A stretch of DNA of 42,176 bases from Chitinophaga pinensis (GTDB lineage: Bacteria > Bacteroidota > Bacteroidia > NS11-12g > UBA9320): NCBI GenBank assembly GCA_945890595.1, contig CAMDCQ010000001.1:1-42176 (forward strand), in the 5' to 3' direction. Below are positions 16,851 through 25,552 of this stretch, one piece after another (position 1 is the stretch's first letter; every line of letters starts with the position of its first letter). The notes under the pieces were generated by a model that did no database searches, was not told the origin of the DNA, and was given only the letters and a program-made list of their open reading frames with translations. A program made the translations under genes and the position numbers.

Positions 16851-17090
16851 ATGGCAAAAACAAAAAATACATCCACGGAAACAAGCAACATGTCAAAAGG
16901 ACAATTCGTATTTGGCAAACAAAATTATTATTTACTGCTCGCTTCGTTAGCCGTAGTGATTGTTGGCTTTATTATTATGTATGGAAAAGACGGAGATATT
17001 TATGACTTCAGACGAACAACGCTTGCTCCTATAGTAGTAGTTAGCGGTTTTGTACTTGGCATTTTTTCTATTTTCAAAAAAGCTAAATAA
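16851..17090 (+). CDS. DUF3098 family small membrane protein
   Basis: This 79-residue protein has a short polar N-terminus followed by two predicted membrane helices: about residues 26-45 (YYLLLASLAVVIVGFIIMYG) and 58-76 (LAPIVVVSGFVLGIFSIF). Both termini would face the same side. It matches the DUF3098 family, found in Bacteroidota next to uppP, and no biochemical role is known. The stop overlaps the uppP ATG by one base (TAATG), so the two are almost certainly translated together. This suggests, but does not show, a role linked to undecaprenyl phosphate recycling. Confidence 0.8.
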   Translation: MAKTKNTSTETSNMSKGQFVFGKQNYYLLLASLAVVIVGFIIMYGKDGDIYDFRRTTLAPIVVVSGFVLGIFSIFKKAK

Positions 17091-17884
17091 TGACTGTAAT
17101 AGAGTCATTGTTGCTTGGTGTTATTCAAGGACTTACTGAATTTTTACCCGTTAGCAGTAGCGGACACATAGAAATAGGCCAAGCACTATTAGGTACTGAA
17201 AGCTTAAAAGACCAAGAAGAATTGCTAAGTGTGGTATTACATGCTGCAACGGCTTTGGCCACTATTTTTGTTTTTCGTAAAGACATTCTCGCTATCATAA
17301 CCGGCTTGTTTAGCAAAGATTCTACAGAATCTAGAAAATTCGCTCTTTTTGTAGTAGCCTCAATGGTTCCAGCAGCCTTTGTTGGTCTTTTTTTTGATGA
17401 TTTATTGCAACAGTTATTTGAAGGCCAATTAATCTTAGTATGTGCAATGCTTTTACTCACGGGGGTATTATTACTCTTTGCAGACAAAGCAAAAATAAAA
17501 CACAATCAAGAACTTACCTTGGGCAAAGCCGTCATAATTGGCATAGCTCAAGCCATTGCCATCTTGCCAGGGATATCGCGTTCTGGAGCTACTATTTCTA
17601 CCTCTATTTTACTCAACATCGACAAAGCGCAAGCAGCACGTTTTTCTTTTTTAATGGTAATTCCCTTGATACTAGGAAAAATGGCAAAGGATATTTTAGA
17701 CGGAAAACTTCATTTAACGGAAGAGTTAGTAATGCCGTTTAGTGTGGGATTTATCGCCGCGCTTATCTCTGGAATATTTGCATGCCAATGGATGATTGCC
17801 ATTGTTAAAAGAAGTAAACTTTCTTATTTTGCCTATTACTGCTGGGCGGTTGGTACTATTGGTTTAGTGTACGCTTTAGTTTAG
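17090..17884 (+). CDS. uppP: Undecaprenyl-diphosphate phosphatase
   Basis: UppP (BacA) is an integral membrane enzyme that dephosphorylates undecaprenyl pyrophosphate so that the carrier can be reused for peptidoglycan and surface glycans; overexpression gives bacitracin resistance in other bacteria. The 264-residue protein is hydrophobic throughout. It carries the N-terminal QGLTEFLPVSSSGH motif (about residues 13-26) with the catalytic glutamate region, and the second conserved PGISRSGATIS motif near residue 160. Its start overlaps the DUF3098 stop. Its last nine bases overlap the 3' end of apaG on the opposite strand, and no terminator is visible between them. Confidence 0.95.
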   Translation: MTVIESLLLGVIQGLTEFLPVSSSGHIEIGQALLGTESLKDQEELLSVVLHAATALATIFVFRKDILAIITGLFSKDSTESRKFALFVVASMVPAAFVGLFFDDLLQQLFEGQLILVCAMLLLTGVLLLFADKAKIKHNQELTLGKAVIIGIAQAIAILPGISRSGATISTSILLNIDKAQAARFSFLMVIPLILGKMAKDILDGKLHLTEELVMPFSVGFIAALISGIFACQWMIAIVKRSKLSYFAYYCWAVGTIGLVYALV

Positions 17885-18265
17885 AACAAACTTCGGCAGC
17901 AGAACCATTGCAGGCACATCTACCTCAAACTCCTCTCTACTTTTTAGTTCACAAAAGGTAAAGAAGCCATTCATGGTACCATAGTCACCACTTAACGGAC
18001 ACCAAGATTCATATTCAAATTTTTCACCTGGCTTTAATTTAGGTTGTTGGCCAATTACTCCTTCACCTTCTACCTCTCGCTCTCCAAATAACCCATCTGT
18101 GATGTACCAATGTCTTCTCAATAGTTGTACCGCATGCGCAGATCTATTTAAAATGGTAATATGATAACTAAAAACATAAGACGCACCGCTAAGACGTTGA
18201 TCGGTTTCGTGCGTGGGAATTGCGATAATTTCAACCGTTTTGGCTATTTCGTTTAAGATACTCAC
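17876..18265 (-). CDS. apaG: ApaG (Co2+/Mg2+ efflux-associated) protein
   Basis: ApaG is a small fibronectin III-like beta-sandwich protein of unclear biochemical role. In enterobacteria it lies beside apaH and is linked to cobalt and magnesium tolerance; no apaH lies here. The 129-residue product has the family core: YHITILNRS, RHWYITDG, EVEGEGVIGQQPKLKPGE and the SGDYGTMNGFF segment near residue 90. It begins at ATG 18265 behind a poorly conserved promoter region and converges on uppP with a nine-base overlap. Confidence 0.92.
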   Translation of the reverse strand: MSILNEIAKTVEIIAIPTHETDQRLSGASYVFSYHITILNRSAHAVQLLRRHWYITDGLFGEREVEGEGVIGQQPKLKPGEKFEYESWCPLSGDYGTMNGFFTFCELKSREEFEVDVPAMVLLPKFVLN

Positions 18266-18420
18266 TATTTGATACCTGCAAGTAAACTACAAGCAAATGA
18301 GAAAAACTATTTTTAGCGTGTTAAATATGGTCAAAAAATAAAACATGTAGATCGCACACTATTTATTAGTCCGCTATCATTCGAAAGTAAAAAAAAAACC
18401 GTTGCTTTGTCCTGCACTTC

Positions 18421-19026
18421 ATGAGCACCTCTTCTAATCTTATAAACAAAGCCGTTGAGCAATTATCTCGTTTCCCGGGAATTGGTCAAAAAAGTGCGTT
18501 GCGCATGGCTTTGTATTTACTGAAAAGACCCGATACTGAGGCAATGGAGCTTAGTCAAGCGATTTTGAAAATGCGTACCGAGATTAAATTTTGTGTTAAA
18601 TGTTATAACATTAGCGATGCTGACATTTGCAATGTTTGTGCTTCTCCTAGTAAAGATTCAAGTATTGTTTGTGTAGTAAAAGATTTTCAAGATGTACTTG
18701 CTATTGAAAACACAGGACAATACAACGGGCATTTTCATGTTTTAGGTGGCTTAATATCACCCGTAGATGGCATCGGTCCCAGTGATGTGAGAGTACCCGA
18801 ATTACTACAAAGAGCAGCAACAGGAGAAATTAAAGAAGCTATTTTAGCACTAAGTAGCACATTAGAAGGAGACACCACCGAATATTACATTGCAAAAAAA
18901 TTAGGAGAAATCGGGGTAAAAGTGACTACGTTAAGCAAAGGAATTGCCGTAGGCGGAGAGCTAGAGTATGCTGATGAAATGACACTTGCACGCTCCATCC
19001 GAAATAGAGTAAGCTTAGAATCATAG
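18421..19026 (+). CDS. recR: Recombination protein RecR
   Basis: RecR forms a ring clamp that acts with RecO (present at 4860-5573) and RecF to load RecA at gaps. The 201-residue protein has the helix-hairpin-helix segment near the N-terminus (LSRFPGIGQKSALRMALYLL, about residues 15-34) and a C4 zinc finger with C58, C61, C70 and C73. A Toprim domain follows from about residue 81 (SIVCVVKDFQDVLAIENTG) with HVLGGLISPVDGIGP. Length is typical. A one-mismatch -7 box (TTGCTTTG, 18402-18409) ends 11 bases before the ATG. Confidence 0.96.
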   Translation: MSTSSNLINKAVEQLSRFPGIGQKSALRMALYLLKRPDTEAMELSQAILKMRTEIKFCVKCYNISDADICNVCASPSKDSSIVCVVKDFQDVLAIENTGQYNGHFHVLGGLISPVDGIGPSDVRVPELLQRAATGEIKEAILALSSTLEGDTTEYYIAKKLGEIGVKVTTLSKGIAVGGELEYADEMTLARSIRNRVSLES

Positions 19027-19090
19027 TACACTACTATTTTTTTTAATAATTCTACCCTTATTACCATAAAATCTATAATTATTATAATGT

Positions 19091-19107
19091 TATTTGCATC
19101 GCAAATA
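19091..19107. repeat. Inverted repeat upstream of the decarboxylase gene
   Basis: TATTTGC-ATC-GCAAATA is a perfect seven-base inverted repeat with a three-base spacer, 14 bases before the TTG start at 19122. It could be an operator or a small hairpin in the leader. Its left arm ends in TTTGC like a -7 box but does not match TAnnTTTG. Confidence 0.35.
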
Positions 19108-19121
19108 GTTATAGTACAAAA

Positions 19122-20522
19122 TTGAAAAACAAATACTCTGATCTAATAGATCAAACTTTTCACTTTCCTACGGAAGAATTTAAGACTACTGAGGAAGGAG
19201 AGCTTCTTTATAGAGACATTCCTTTGATGGATTTAGCCAAAAAATATGGCACTCCTTTCCGATTTAGTTATTTACCTAAAATTTCAGAGAATATTCAGAA
19301 AGTCAAGTTTTGGTTTGCAGACGCATTTGCAGAGCACAACTATAATGGCTCCTATAATTATTGCTATTGCACCAAAAGTTCACATTACAAATATGTGATA
19401 GAAGAAGGTCTAAAAAATGACATCCATTTGGAAACCTCTTCCGCTTTTGACCTGGATCTTATTAAAAAACTGCACAGTGAAGGTTTGCTGGGTTTAGACC
19501 GATTTATTGTTTGTAATGGTTTCAAAACGGACCTTTATATTGATAAAATCATAGAACTTATTGAGATGGGGTTTGATAATCTGCATGTAGTATTAGACAA
19601 CACACGTGAGTTTCATTTATTAAAAGGAAGAACCGAAAAGAAGATTAAATTGGGCATTCGAATAGCCGCGGAAGAAGAACCTAAATTTGAGTTTTATACC
19701 TCAAGATTGGGAATTGGCTATAGGTATATCGTTCCTTTTTACGAAGACCTAATTAAGAACGAACCAAACATGGAGCTTAAGATGCTCCACTTCTTTATTA
19801 ATACCGGCATTAGAGATACCGCTTACTACTGGAATGAGCTACGCAAATGTTTAAATGTATATGCTAAGTTAAAAGCAGTATGCGACACTATAGACTCCCT
19901 TAATATAGGAGGAGGATTCCCCATAAAAAGAAACCTGAACTTTAACTATGATTATGCCTATATGATCAAAGAAATTGTAGGACAAATCAAGCAAGAGTGC
20001 GGCGATAAAAATGTAAAAGAGCCGCATTTATTCACAGAATTTGGAAGTTATACGGTAGGCGAAAGCGGCGGTACTGTCTATAAAATATTGCACCAAAAAA
20101 GACAGAACGATAGAGAGCGATGGAATATGATAGACGGCTCATTTATGACCACTTTGCCCGATGCATGGGCCATTAGCGAGCGATTTATTTTACTGCCACT
20201 TAATAAATGGAATGAAAGCTATGAGCGCGTTCTATTAGGTGGATTAACTTGCGATAGTGATGATTACTACAATAGTGAGCAGCATGTGAATGCTATATAC
20301 CTCCCAACGGTATATGACGATGATGAAGTTCCTTTGTACATTGGATTTTTCAACACAGGAGCTTACCAAGAAAGCTTAAGCGGCCAAGGAGGAATCAAAC
20401 ATTGCCTTATCCCCAGCCCTAAAAAAATACTTTTATATAAAGATGCAGAAGGAAATATCGTAGACGAACTTTTTGCCGAAGAACAAAATGTAGAAAGTAT
20501 GATGAAGATTTTAGGGTATTAG
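19122..20522 (+). CDS. speA: Fold III PLP-dependent decarboxylase, probably arginine decarboxylase
   Basis: This 466-residue enzyme belongs to the alanine-racemase-fold (type III) decarboxylases. The PLP lysine is K85 in NYCYCTKSSHYK. The glycine-rich GGGFPIKRN and the FTEFGSYTVGESGG segment bind cofactor phosphate. GGLTCDSDDYY supplies the Cys-Asp pair that reaches into the partner active site. Flavobacterial relatives of this length are usually annotated as arginine decarboxylase, making agmatine for polyamine synthesis; lysine or carboxynorspermidine decarboxylase activity cannot be excluded. The start is TTG at 19122; no in-frame ATG lies upstream and relatives begin at about this point. 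It is followed 80 bases later by a deoxyhypusine-synthase-like gene, and no agmatinase gene is beside it. Confidence 0.8.
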   Translation: MKNKYSDLIDQTFHFPTEEFKTTEEGELLYRDIPLMDLAKKYGTPFRFSYLPKISENIQKVKFWFADAFAEHNYNGSYNYCYCTKSSHYKYVIEEGLKNDIHLETSSAFDLDLIKKLHSEGLLGLDRFIVCNGFKTDLYIDKIIELIEMGFDNLHVVLDNTREFHLLKGRTEKKIKLGIRIAAEEEPKFEFYTSRLGIGYRYIVPFYEDLIKNEPNMELKMLHFFINTGIRDTAYYWNELRKCLNVYAKLKAVCDTIDSLNIGGGFPIKRNLNFNYDYAYMIKEIVGQIKQECGDKNVKEPHLFTEFGSYTVGESGGTVYKILHQKRQNDRERWNMIDGSFMTTLPDAWAISERFILLPLNKWNESYERVLLGGLTCDSDDYYNSEQHVNAIYLPTVYDDDEVPLYIGFFNTGAYQESLSGQGGIKHCLIPSPKKILLYKDAEGNIVDELFAEEQNVESMMKILGY

Positions 20523-20602
20523 CTGCCCCAAAATCGATACTATGTAAACGACAGGACTTCTACAAAGCGCAAATCACAAATCAACAATTTAACAGACCAT
20601 TA

Positions 20603-21571
20603 ATGAGCAAACCAATATCCGATTTTATAGATAACTATTTTCTACACTTTAACGCAGCAGCTTTGGTAGATGCAGCTGACGAGTACAACAACCAACTTGC
20701 CAAAGGCAATAAAATGATGGTAACCATAGCTGGAGCTATGAGTACTGCAGAAATGGGAAAAATGCTGGCGGAGATGATTCGTCAAGATAAGATCCATATT
20801 ATTAGCTGCACCGGCGCAAACTTGGAAGAAGATGTGATGAATCTTGTAGCACACGACCACTATGAGCGTATTCCAAACTACAGAGATTTGACGCCGCAGC
20901 AAGAGCAAGAATTACTTGACCGACACCTAAATAGAGTAACAGACACTTGTATCCCTGAAGAAGAAGCATTTAGAAGATTACAAGGTAATATAGAGCGGTT
21001 TTGGGGTGAAGCAGAGGCTAAAGGTGAGCGGTATTTACCACATGAATATATGTACCAAATGTTATTAGACGGTTGTCTAAAAGAACATTACCAAATAGAC
21101 CCAAAAGACAGTTGGGTACTTGCTGCCGCTGAAAAGAACTTACCGATGGTAGTTCCAGGATGGGAAGATAGTACCATGGGTAATATTTTTGCGGGGAATT
21201 GTATACAGGGAAACCTAAAACCAAGTACCATGAAAAGTGGTATTGAATACATGACATTTTTAGCCGATTGGTATACTGACTTTACAAAAGACAAAGGACT
21301 TGGATTTTTCCAGATAGGTGGAGGCATTGCAGGGGATTTCCCTATATGCGTAGTGCCTATGCTAGAGCAAGACCTTGAAAGAAGTACACCGCTATGGAGC
21401 TACTTCTGCCAAATTAGCGACAGTACCACCAGCTACGGCTCTTATTCTGGTGCAGTCCCTAATGAAAAAATAACATGGGGAAAGTTAGCCGCAGATACAC
21501 CAAAATTCATCGTAGAAAGCGATGCTACCATTGTAGCTCCTCTAATGTTTGCGAAAGTATTAGGCTGGTAA
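20603..21571 (+). CDS. Deoxyhypusine synthase-like protein, probably polyamine-modifying
   Basis: The 322-residue protein belongs to the deoxyhypusine synthase fold family. Its catalytic lysine is K294 in ITWGKLAAD, aligned with the VSWGKI lysine that forms the enzyme-imine in human DHS. GGGIAGDFPICVVPML matches the NAD-binding region, and TIAGAMSTAEMG the N-terminal core. Bacteria lack eIF5A, so true hypusine formation is excluded. Some bacterial members make sym-homospermidine from putrescine, and homospermidine is a major polyamine in many flavobacteria. Coupling with the decarboxylase upstream supports a polyamine aminobutyl-transfer role, but donor and acceptor are not known. It has its own ATG after an 80-base gap and no clear promoter. 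Confidence 0.8.
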   Translation: MSKPISDFIDNYFLHFNAAALVDAADEYNNQLAKGNKMMVTIAGAMSTAEMGKMLAEMIRQDKIHIISCTGANLEEDVMNLVAHDHYERIPNYRDLTPQQEQELLDRHLNRVTDTCIPEEEAFRRLQGNIERFWGEAEAKGERYLPHEYMYQMLLDGCLKEHYQIDPKDSWVLAAAEKNLPMVVPGWEDSTMGNIFAGNCIQGNLKPSTMKSGIEYMTFLADWYTDFTKDKGLGFFQIGGGIAGDFPICVVPMLEQDLERSTPLWSYFCQISDSTTSYGSYSGAVPNEKITWGKLAADTPKFIVESDATIVAPLMFAKVLGW

Positions 21572-21652
21572 CATTAAACATTCTAATGACTAGCCAAGGT
21601 TAGTGGCAATTTACAATGCTGGTTTATTATCGCATTAATAAAAATCAATCCC

Positions 21653-21660
21653 TAAATTTG
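21653..21660 (+). promoter_or_regulatory. -7 promoter box of the fumarylacetoacetase gene
   Basis: TAAATTTG is a perfect TAnnTTTG box ending 17 bases before the ATG at 21678. No -33 TTG is visible at the expected spacing. Confidence 0.6.
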
Positions 21661-21677
21661 AACTTTAAAAAGATAAA

Positions 21678-22904
21678 ATGAACACTTGGATACACATACC
21701 TGAAAACTCTGATTTTAGCATACATAATCTTCCTTACGGTATGTTTATGCGTGACAACATACCTAGACCTGGGGTTGCCATAGGCGATAGTATAATTGAT
21801 TTACACGCCTGTTGCAAGCTTGGACTGTTTGCAGAATTAGGTTTTGATACCAGTGTTTTTGAGTCTATAGTTCTCAACGAATTTATAGACTGCGGGAAAG
21901 ACGTATGGAGTAGTTTACGCGAGTATCTTACTAAACAGTTGGTTACCGAGGGTTTGTTATTTGAGTTTAGAGAAAAAGCAATTGTTTCTCGTTTAGGAAC
22001 GCAAATGTGCATGCCCATAAAAATCGGAGATTATACCGATTTTTACAGTAGCATAGAACATGCTACTAATTTAGGTAAGCTTTTTAGACCGGATAGCGAG
22101 CCTCTGCTTCCCAATTGGAGACACATTCCTGTAGGCTATCATGGCAGAGCAAGTAGTATTGTAATAAGTGGTACTCCTATTACAAGACCAAGCGGCCAAA
22201 GCAAAGCTCCTACTGCAGATGTGCCGTCTTTCGGAAAAAGTAAACGCTTAGATATTGAACTTGAAATGGCTTATATTATTGGCAAATCAACTCAATTAGG
22301 AAAACCTATTAGGTTAGAAAATGCCGAAGACCATATCTTTGGGAAGGTGATTTTTAACGATTGGAGCGCTAGAGACATACAAGCATGGGAGTATGTTCCT
22401 CTTGGACCATTCTTAGGTAAAAACTTCGGATCTACTATTTCGCCATGGATTGTTACGATGGAGGCATTAGAGCCATTTAGATGTGAGAGTATAAAGCAAG
22501 AACCTGCTGTACTTCCTTATTTACAGTTTATAGGCAACAAGAATTTTGATATTAATCTTGAAGTAGCTATCGCTCCCGAAGGAGGTGAGGAAACGGTAAT
22601 TAGCGAGAGTAACTTTAAGTATATGTATTGGAATATGGCTCAACAGCTTGCTCACCATACCGTAAACGGTTGCAACGTAAATGTTGGAGATTTAATGGCT
22701 AGTGGAACCATTTCAGGCCGCGACCAAAACAGTTACGGAAGTATGATCGAGATTAGCCAAGGAGGCAAAGAACCAATGCAACTAAAAAATGGGGAAACCC
22801 GAACGTTTTTAGAAGATGGCGATACTATTACCATAAGAGCATTCTGCGAAAAGGACGGTAAACGTGTAGGATTTGGCGAATGTATAGGCACTATTTTGCC
22901 CTAG
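21678..22904 (+). CDS. fahA: Fumarylacetoacetase
   Basis: Fumarylacetoacetase hydrolyses fumarylacetoacetate to fumarate and acetoacetate, the last step of tyrosine catabolism through homogentisate. The 408-residue product has the N-terminal SH3-like part (DNIPRPGVAIGDSIIDL) and the catalytic domain with DFYSSIEHATNLG (metal and base region, about residues 115-127). It also has RPSGQSKAP, a LDIELEMAYIIG strand carrying metal-binding glutamates, FNDWSARDIQAWEYVPLGPF and SYGSMIEISQGG. Length fits the full fumarylacetoacetase family rather than the short FAH-domain hydrolases. It has its own promoter box, is separated from the DHS-like gene by 106 bases, and converges on the PBP gene. Confidence 0.94.
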   Translation: MNTWIHIPENSDFSIHNLPYGMFMRDNIPRPGVAIGDSIIDLHACCKLGLFAELGFDTSVFESIVLNEFIDCGKDVWSSLREYLTKQLVTEGLLFEFREKAIVSRLGTQMCMPIKIGDYTDFYSSIEHATNLGKLFRPDSEPLLPNWRHIPVGYHGRASSIVISGTPITRPSGQSKAPTADVPSFGKSKRLDIELEMAYIIGKSTQLGKPIRLENAEDHIFGKVIFNDWSARDIQAWEYVPLGPFLGKNFGSTISPWIVTMEALEPFRCESIKQEPAVLPYLQFIGNKNFDINLEVAIAPEGGEETVISESNFKYMYWNMAQQLAHHTVNGCNVNVGDLMASGTISGRDQNSYGSMIEISQGGKEPMQLKNGETRTFLEDGDTITIRAFCEKDGKRVGFGECIGTILP

Positions 22905-22919
22905 TGTAATCGATAACAA

Positions 22920-25403
22920 TTAATCTACAACCTCATCTTCATCTGTTTCATCCACTTCAGTAAAATCAATGTGGATTTTATCAATATTGGCACTATCCAT
23001 AGGGTTATCCAGTGAGTCTAAAAAGTCAACTTTAGGTTTGTACGCATAGCAACTTAAATTCACATCATACACTTCTGGCTTCTCAAATTTGCCTCTAGTT
23101 ACTCCTGATTTAGAATCATTTAAGGCTAATTCAAGATACCTAGCGACTAGTGGAAGTCCTGTCTTTGATCCTTGTCCATTAGCTCCTTGAAAATGAATTC
23201 GCATATCTCTACCGCCAACCCAAGCACCTGTCACTAAATCATGCATTACGCATATGAACCACCCGTCTGCATAATCATTTGAAGTTCCTGTTTTTCCCCC
23301 TATCTCATTATCTGCACAAATACCGTAGCGATATAAACCGCGAGATGTTCCACCTGCTTCCTCCACTCCGCCTCTTAAAAAATAAGTCATAGTGTATGCA
23401 TTGGTGTCTGAAAGTACCCTTACTTCGTTTTTATCTTCTCTATAGTCTTCAAGCATATTGCCCTCACTATCCTCAATCGTATTTATCCAACGTGTTTTTT
23501 TTAATTTTCCATCATTAACAAATACTCCATATGCTTGAACCATCTCGAACAGTGAGACGTCTGCTGTCCCAAGCGAAATACTTAAATCGTCTACGAGTTT
23601 ACCGCTTATTCCCATTTGATTAGCTAATTTAATAACCCGACGAGGGCCAACCTTATCTGTTAGTTGCACTGCAACCGTATTGATAGACTGTGCTAATGCT
23701 ACTCTTAGCCTAACCGGGCCATACGTAAATCTTCTATTCGAATTTTTAGGTTCCCAAATTTCTGGTTCACCGTCAATTATAGTTTCATATTTTAATGGGA
23801 TATCATCTACCGTTGAACAGGCCTCCATCCCACTTTCCAGTGCGGCAGCGTAAACAATAGGCTTAAAGCTAGAACCTGGTTGTCTGCGAGATTGCCATAC
23901 ATGATCGTATTTAAAAAAATCCCAATTAGAACCACCTACCCAAGCTATAACCTCTCCCGTTTTTGGTTTTATAGACACTAAGCCACAATGCATTTGCTGC
24001 ATTTCAGACTTAATAGAATCTATAGGAGTCATGGTTTTATTCACCTTTTTACCGCCTACAAATATCTCGATATTAGTGCTTTGTTTCATAGAGGCCATGG
24101 CTTCGATCTCTGAAGCACCGTCTGCTATTGCCGTCTTGTAGCGTACAGAGTTTTTTGCATGTCGTATAAGCTCCTTCTCCAATGCACAAAGTTGACCCTC
24201 TTTAAGTTCCTTACGCTGTTTTGCAATCTCAACATCAAACCAATATTTACCTCCCAAGCTAGCGTTAAAGTTACCTTGTATTTGGTACATATTTTCAGCT
24301 ACCGATCTCTCGGCATATTTCTGAGCTTTACTGTTTATCGTAGTTGTTATTTTTAGCCCGTCACGGTATAAGTTAATATCGTTTTCATCACACCATGATT
24401 TCAATTCCTTGGCAAGCGTCATTCTGAAATAAGGCGCCAGCCCGTCATCTTTTACTATTTCTGTAATGTTAAGACGAAGAGGTTTAGAATACAACACTTC
24501 TGTGCTTGAGGTATCTAGAAAACCGTATTTATTCATCTGCGAAAGGACTACATTTCTACGTTCTTTTGCTCTGTCTGGATGATTTTTAGGATTATAATAG
24601 CTGGTCCCTTTTAGTATCCCCACCAACAACGCAGATTCTTCGATACTCAAATTTTTCGGTTCTTTGGAAAAATAATACTCTGCTGCACTTTTTATTCCGT
24701 AAGCGTTATTTCCGTAACTTACCGTATTAAAGTAGAACGTAAGTATCTCCTGCTTCGTAAAGAAAAACTCTAGCTTAAAAGCGGTACTCCATTCCTTTAT
24801 TTTGGCAATAATTGTTCGAACCCCTGGTATAAATCCTAAAATACCCCCTTTTCGATGGCCTCTTGTGTTGTATAAATTTTTAGCGAGTTGATTGGTGATT
24901 GTACTTCCACCTCGTTTAGAACCTGATACGGTAGAAGCAGCGGCTGATAGTACGCCATATATATCTAATCCGTGGTGCAAATAGAATCTAACATCTTCAG
25001 TAGCAACCAAAGCATTAACGGTATTACTATCTATTTCCTCGAAAGTCACAGGAGTCCGTTTTTCAACATAATAGGTCCCCATTAAAACGCCATCCGCCGT
25101 GTAAACCTCAGAGACAAGAGGCATTGGAGGATTGCGCACATCGTTTATACTTGGCATTTTCCCGTACAGCCAAAGAAAATTAACCTCCAAACTGATTAGA
25201 AAAAAGAAAACACAGAGGAAAATAGTATATCCAAGACTAAGCATTTTTTTCCAAGTACTTAATCCTTTGAAATCTTGATAATTAAAAAGCGAAAATGACC
25301 ACAACTTACGCCAGTAAGTTACAGTTTTAGTTAAGCCCTGCTTGAGCCAAGATGGTGATTTTTCAAACCACATGCTTATCCGTTCTTTCGATTTCAACTT
25401 CAA
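22920..25403 (-). CDS. Class A penicillin-binding protein (PBP1A type)
   Basis: This is a bifunctional peptidoglycan glycosyltransferase-transpeptidase anchored in the inner membrane. Counting from TTG 25403 it has 827 residues. It has a cytosolic stretch of about 52 residues, a membrane helix at about 56-79, and a GT51 domain with ATEDVRFYLHHG (catalytic E136) and RGGSTITNQLAKN (165-177). The transpeptidase has SSFK at 511-514, SIN at 573-575 and KTG at 704-706. The C-terminus is acidic. The start is uncertain: TTG at 25403, or ATG at 25373 (MWFEKSPSWL), which would remove ten residues. A one-mismatch -7 box (TACATTTA, 25425-25418) ends 14 bases before the TTG. The cytosolic N-terminus is longer than in many relatives. 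Confidence 0.93.
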   Translation of the reverse strand: MKLKSKERISMWFEKSPSWLKQGLTKTVTYWRKLWSFSLFNYQDFKGLSTWKKMLSLGYTIFLCVFFFLISLEVNFLWLYGKMPSINDVRNPPMPLVSEVYTADGVLMGTYYVEKRTPVTFEEIDSNTVNALVATEDVRFYLHHGLDIYGVLSAAASTVSGSKRGGSTITNQLAKNLYNTRGHRKGGILGFIPGVRTIIAKIKEWSTAFKLEFFFTKQEILTFYFNTVSYGNNAYGIKSAAEYYFSKEPKNLSIEESALLVGILKGTSYYNPKNHPDRAKERRNVVLSQMNKYGFLDTSSTEVLYSKPLRLNITEIVKDDGLAPYFRMTLAKELKSWCDENDINLYRDGLKITTTINSKAQKYAERSVAENMYQIQGNFNASLGGKYWFDVEIAKQRKELKEGQLCALEKELIRHAKNSVRYKTAIADGASEIEAMASMKQSTNIEIFVGGKKVNKTMTPIDSIKSEMQQMHCGLVSIKPKTGEVIAWVGGSNWDFFKYDHVWQSRRQPGSSFKPIVYAAALESGMEACSTVDDIPLKYETIIDGEPEIWEPKNSNRRFTYGPVRLRVALAQSINTVAVQLTDKVGPRRVIKLANQMGISGKLVDDLSISLGTADVSLFEMVQAYGVFVNDGKLKKTRWINTIEDSEGNMLEDYREDKNEVRVLSDTNAYTMTYFLRGGVEEAGGTSRGLYRYGICADNEIGGKTGTSNDYADGWFICVMHDLVTGAWVGGRDMRIHFQGANGQGSKTGLPLVARYLELALNDSKSGVTRGKFEKPEVYDVNLSCYAYKPKVDFLDSLDNPMDSANIDKIHIDFTEVDETDEDEVVD

Positions 25404-25552
25404 GAAAAATTAGTTGGTAAATGTACGTAAACGAGTACAAATTAATTCATACAGAAATAAAAATGAATAGTTTGAAAATCAATCAATTGCACCTTTTATT
25501 GATAACTAATTAGCGTATAAATCCTGTATGATAAGATATAAAAAATATAGAA

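Noticed and set aside
18306..18350. 14-codon ORF (MRKTIFSVLNMVKK) between apaG and recR
   Set aside because: Short, with no promoter box or conservation evidence; likely chance.
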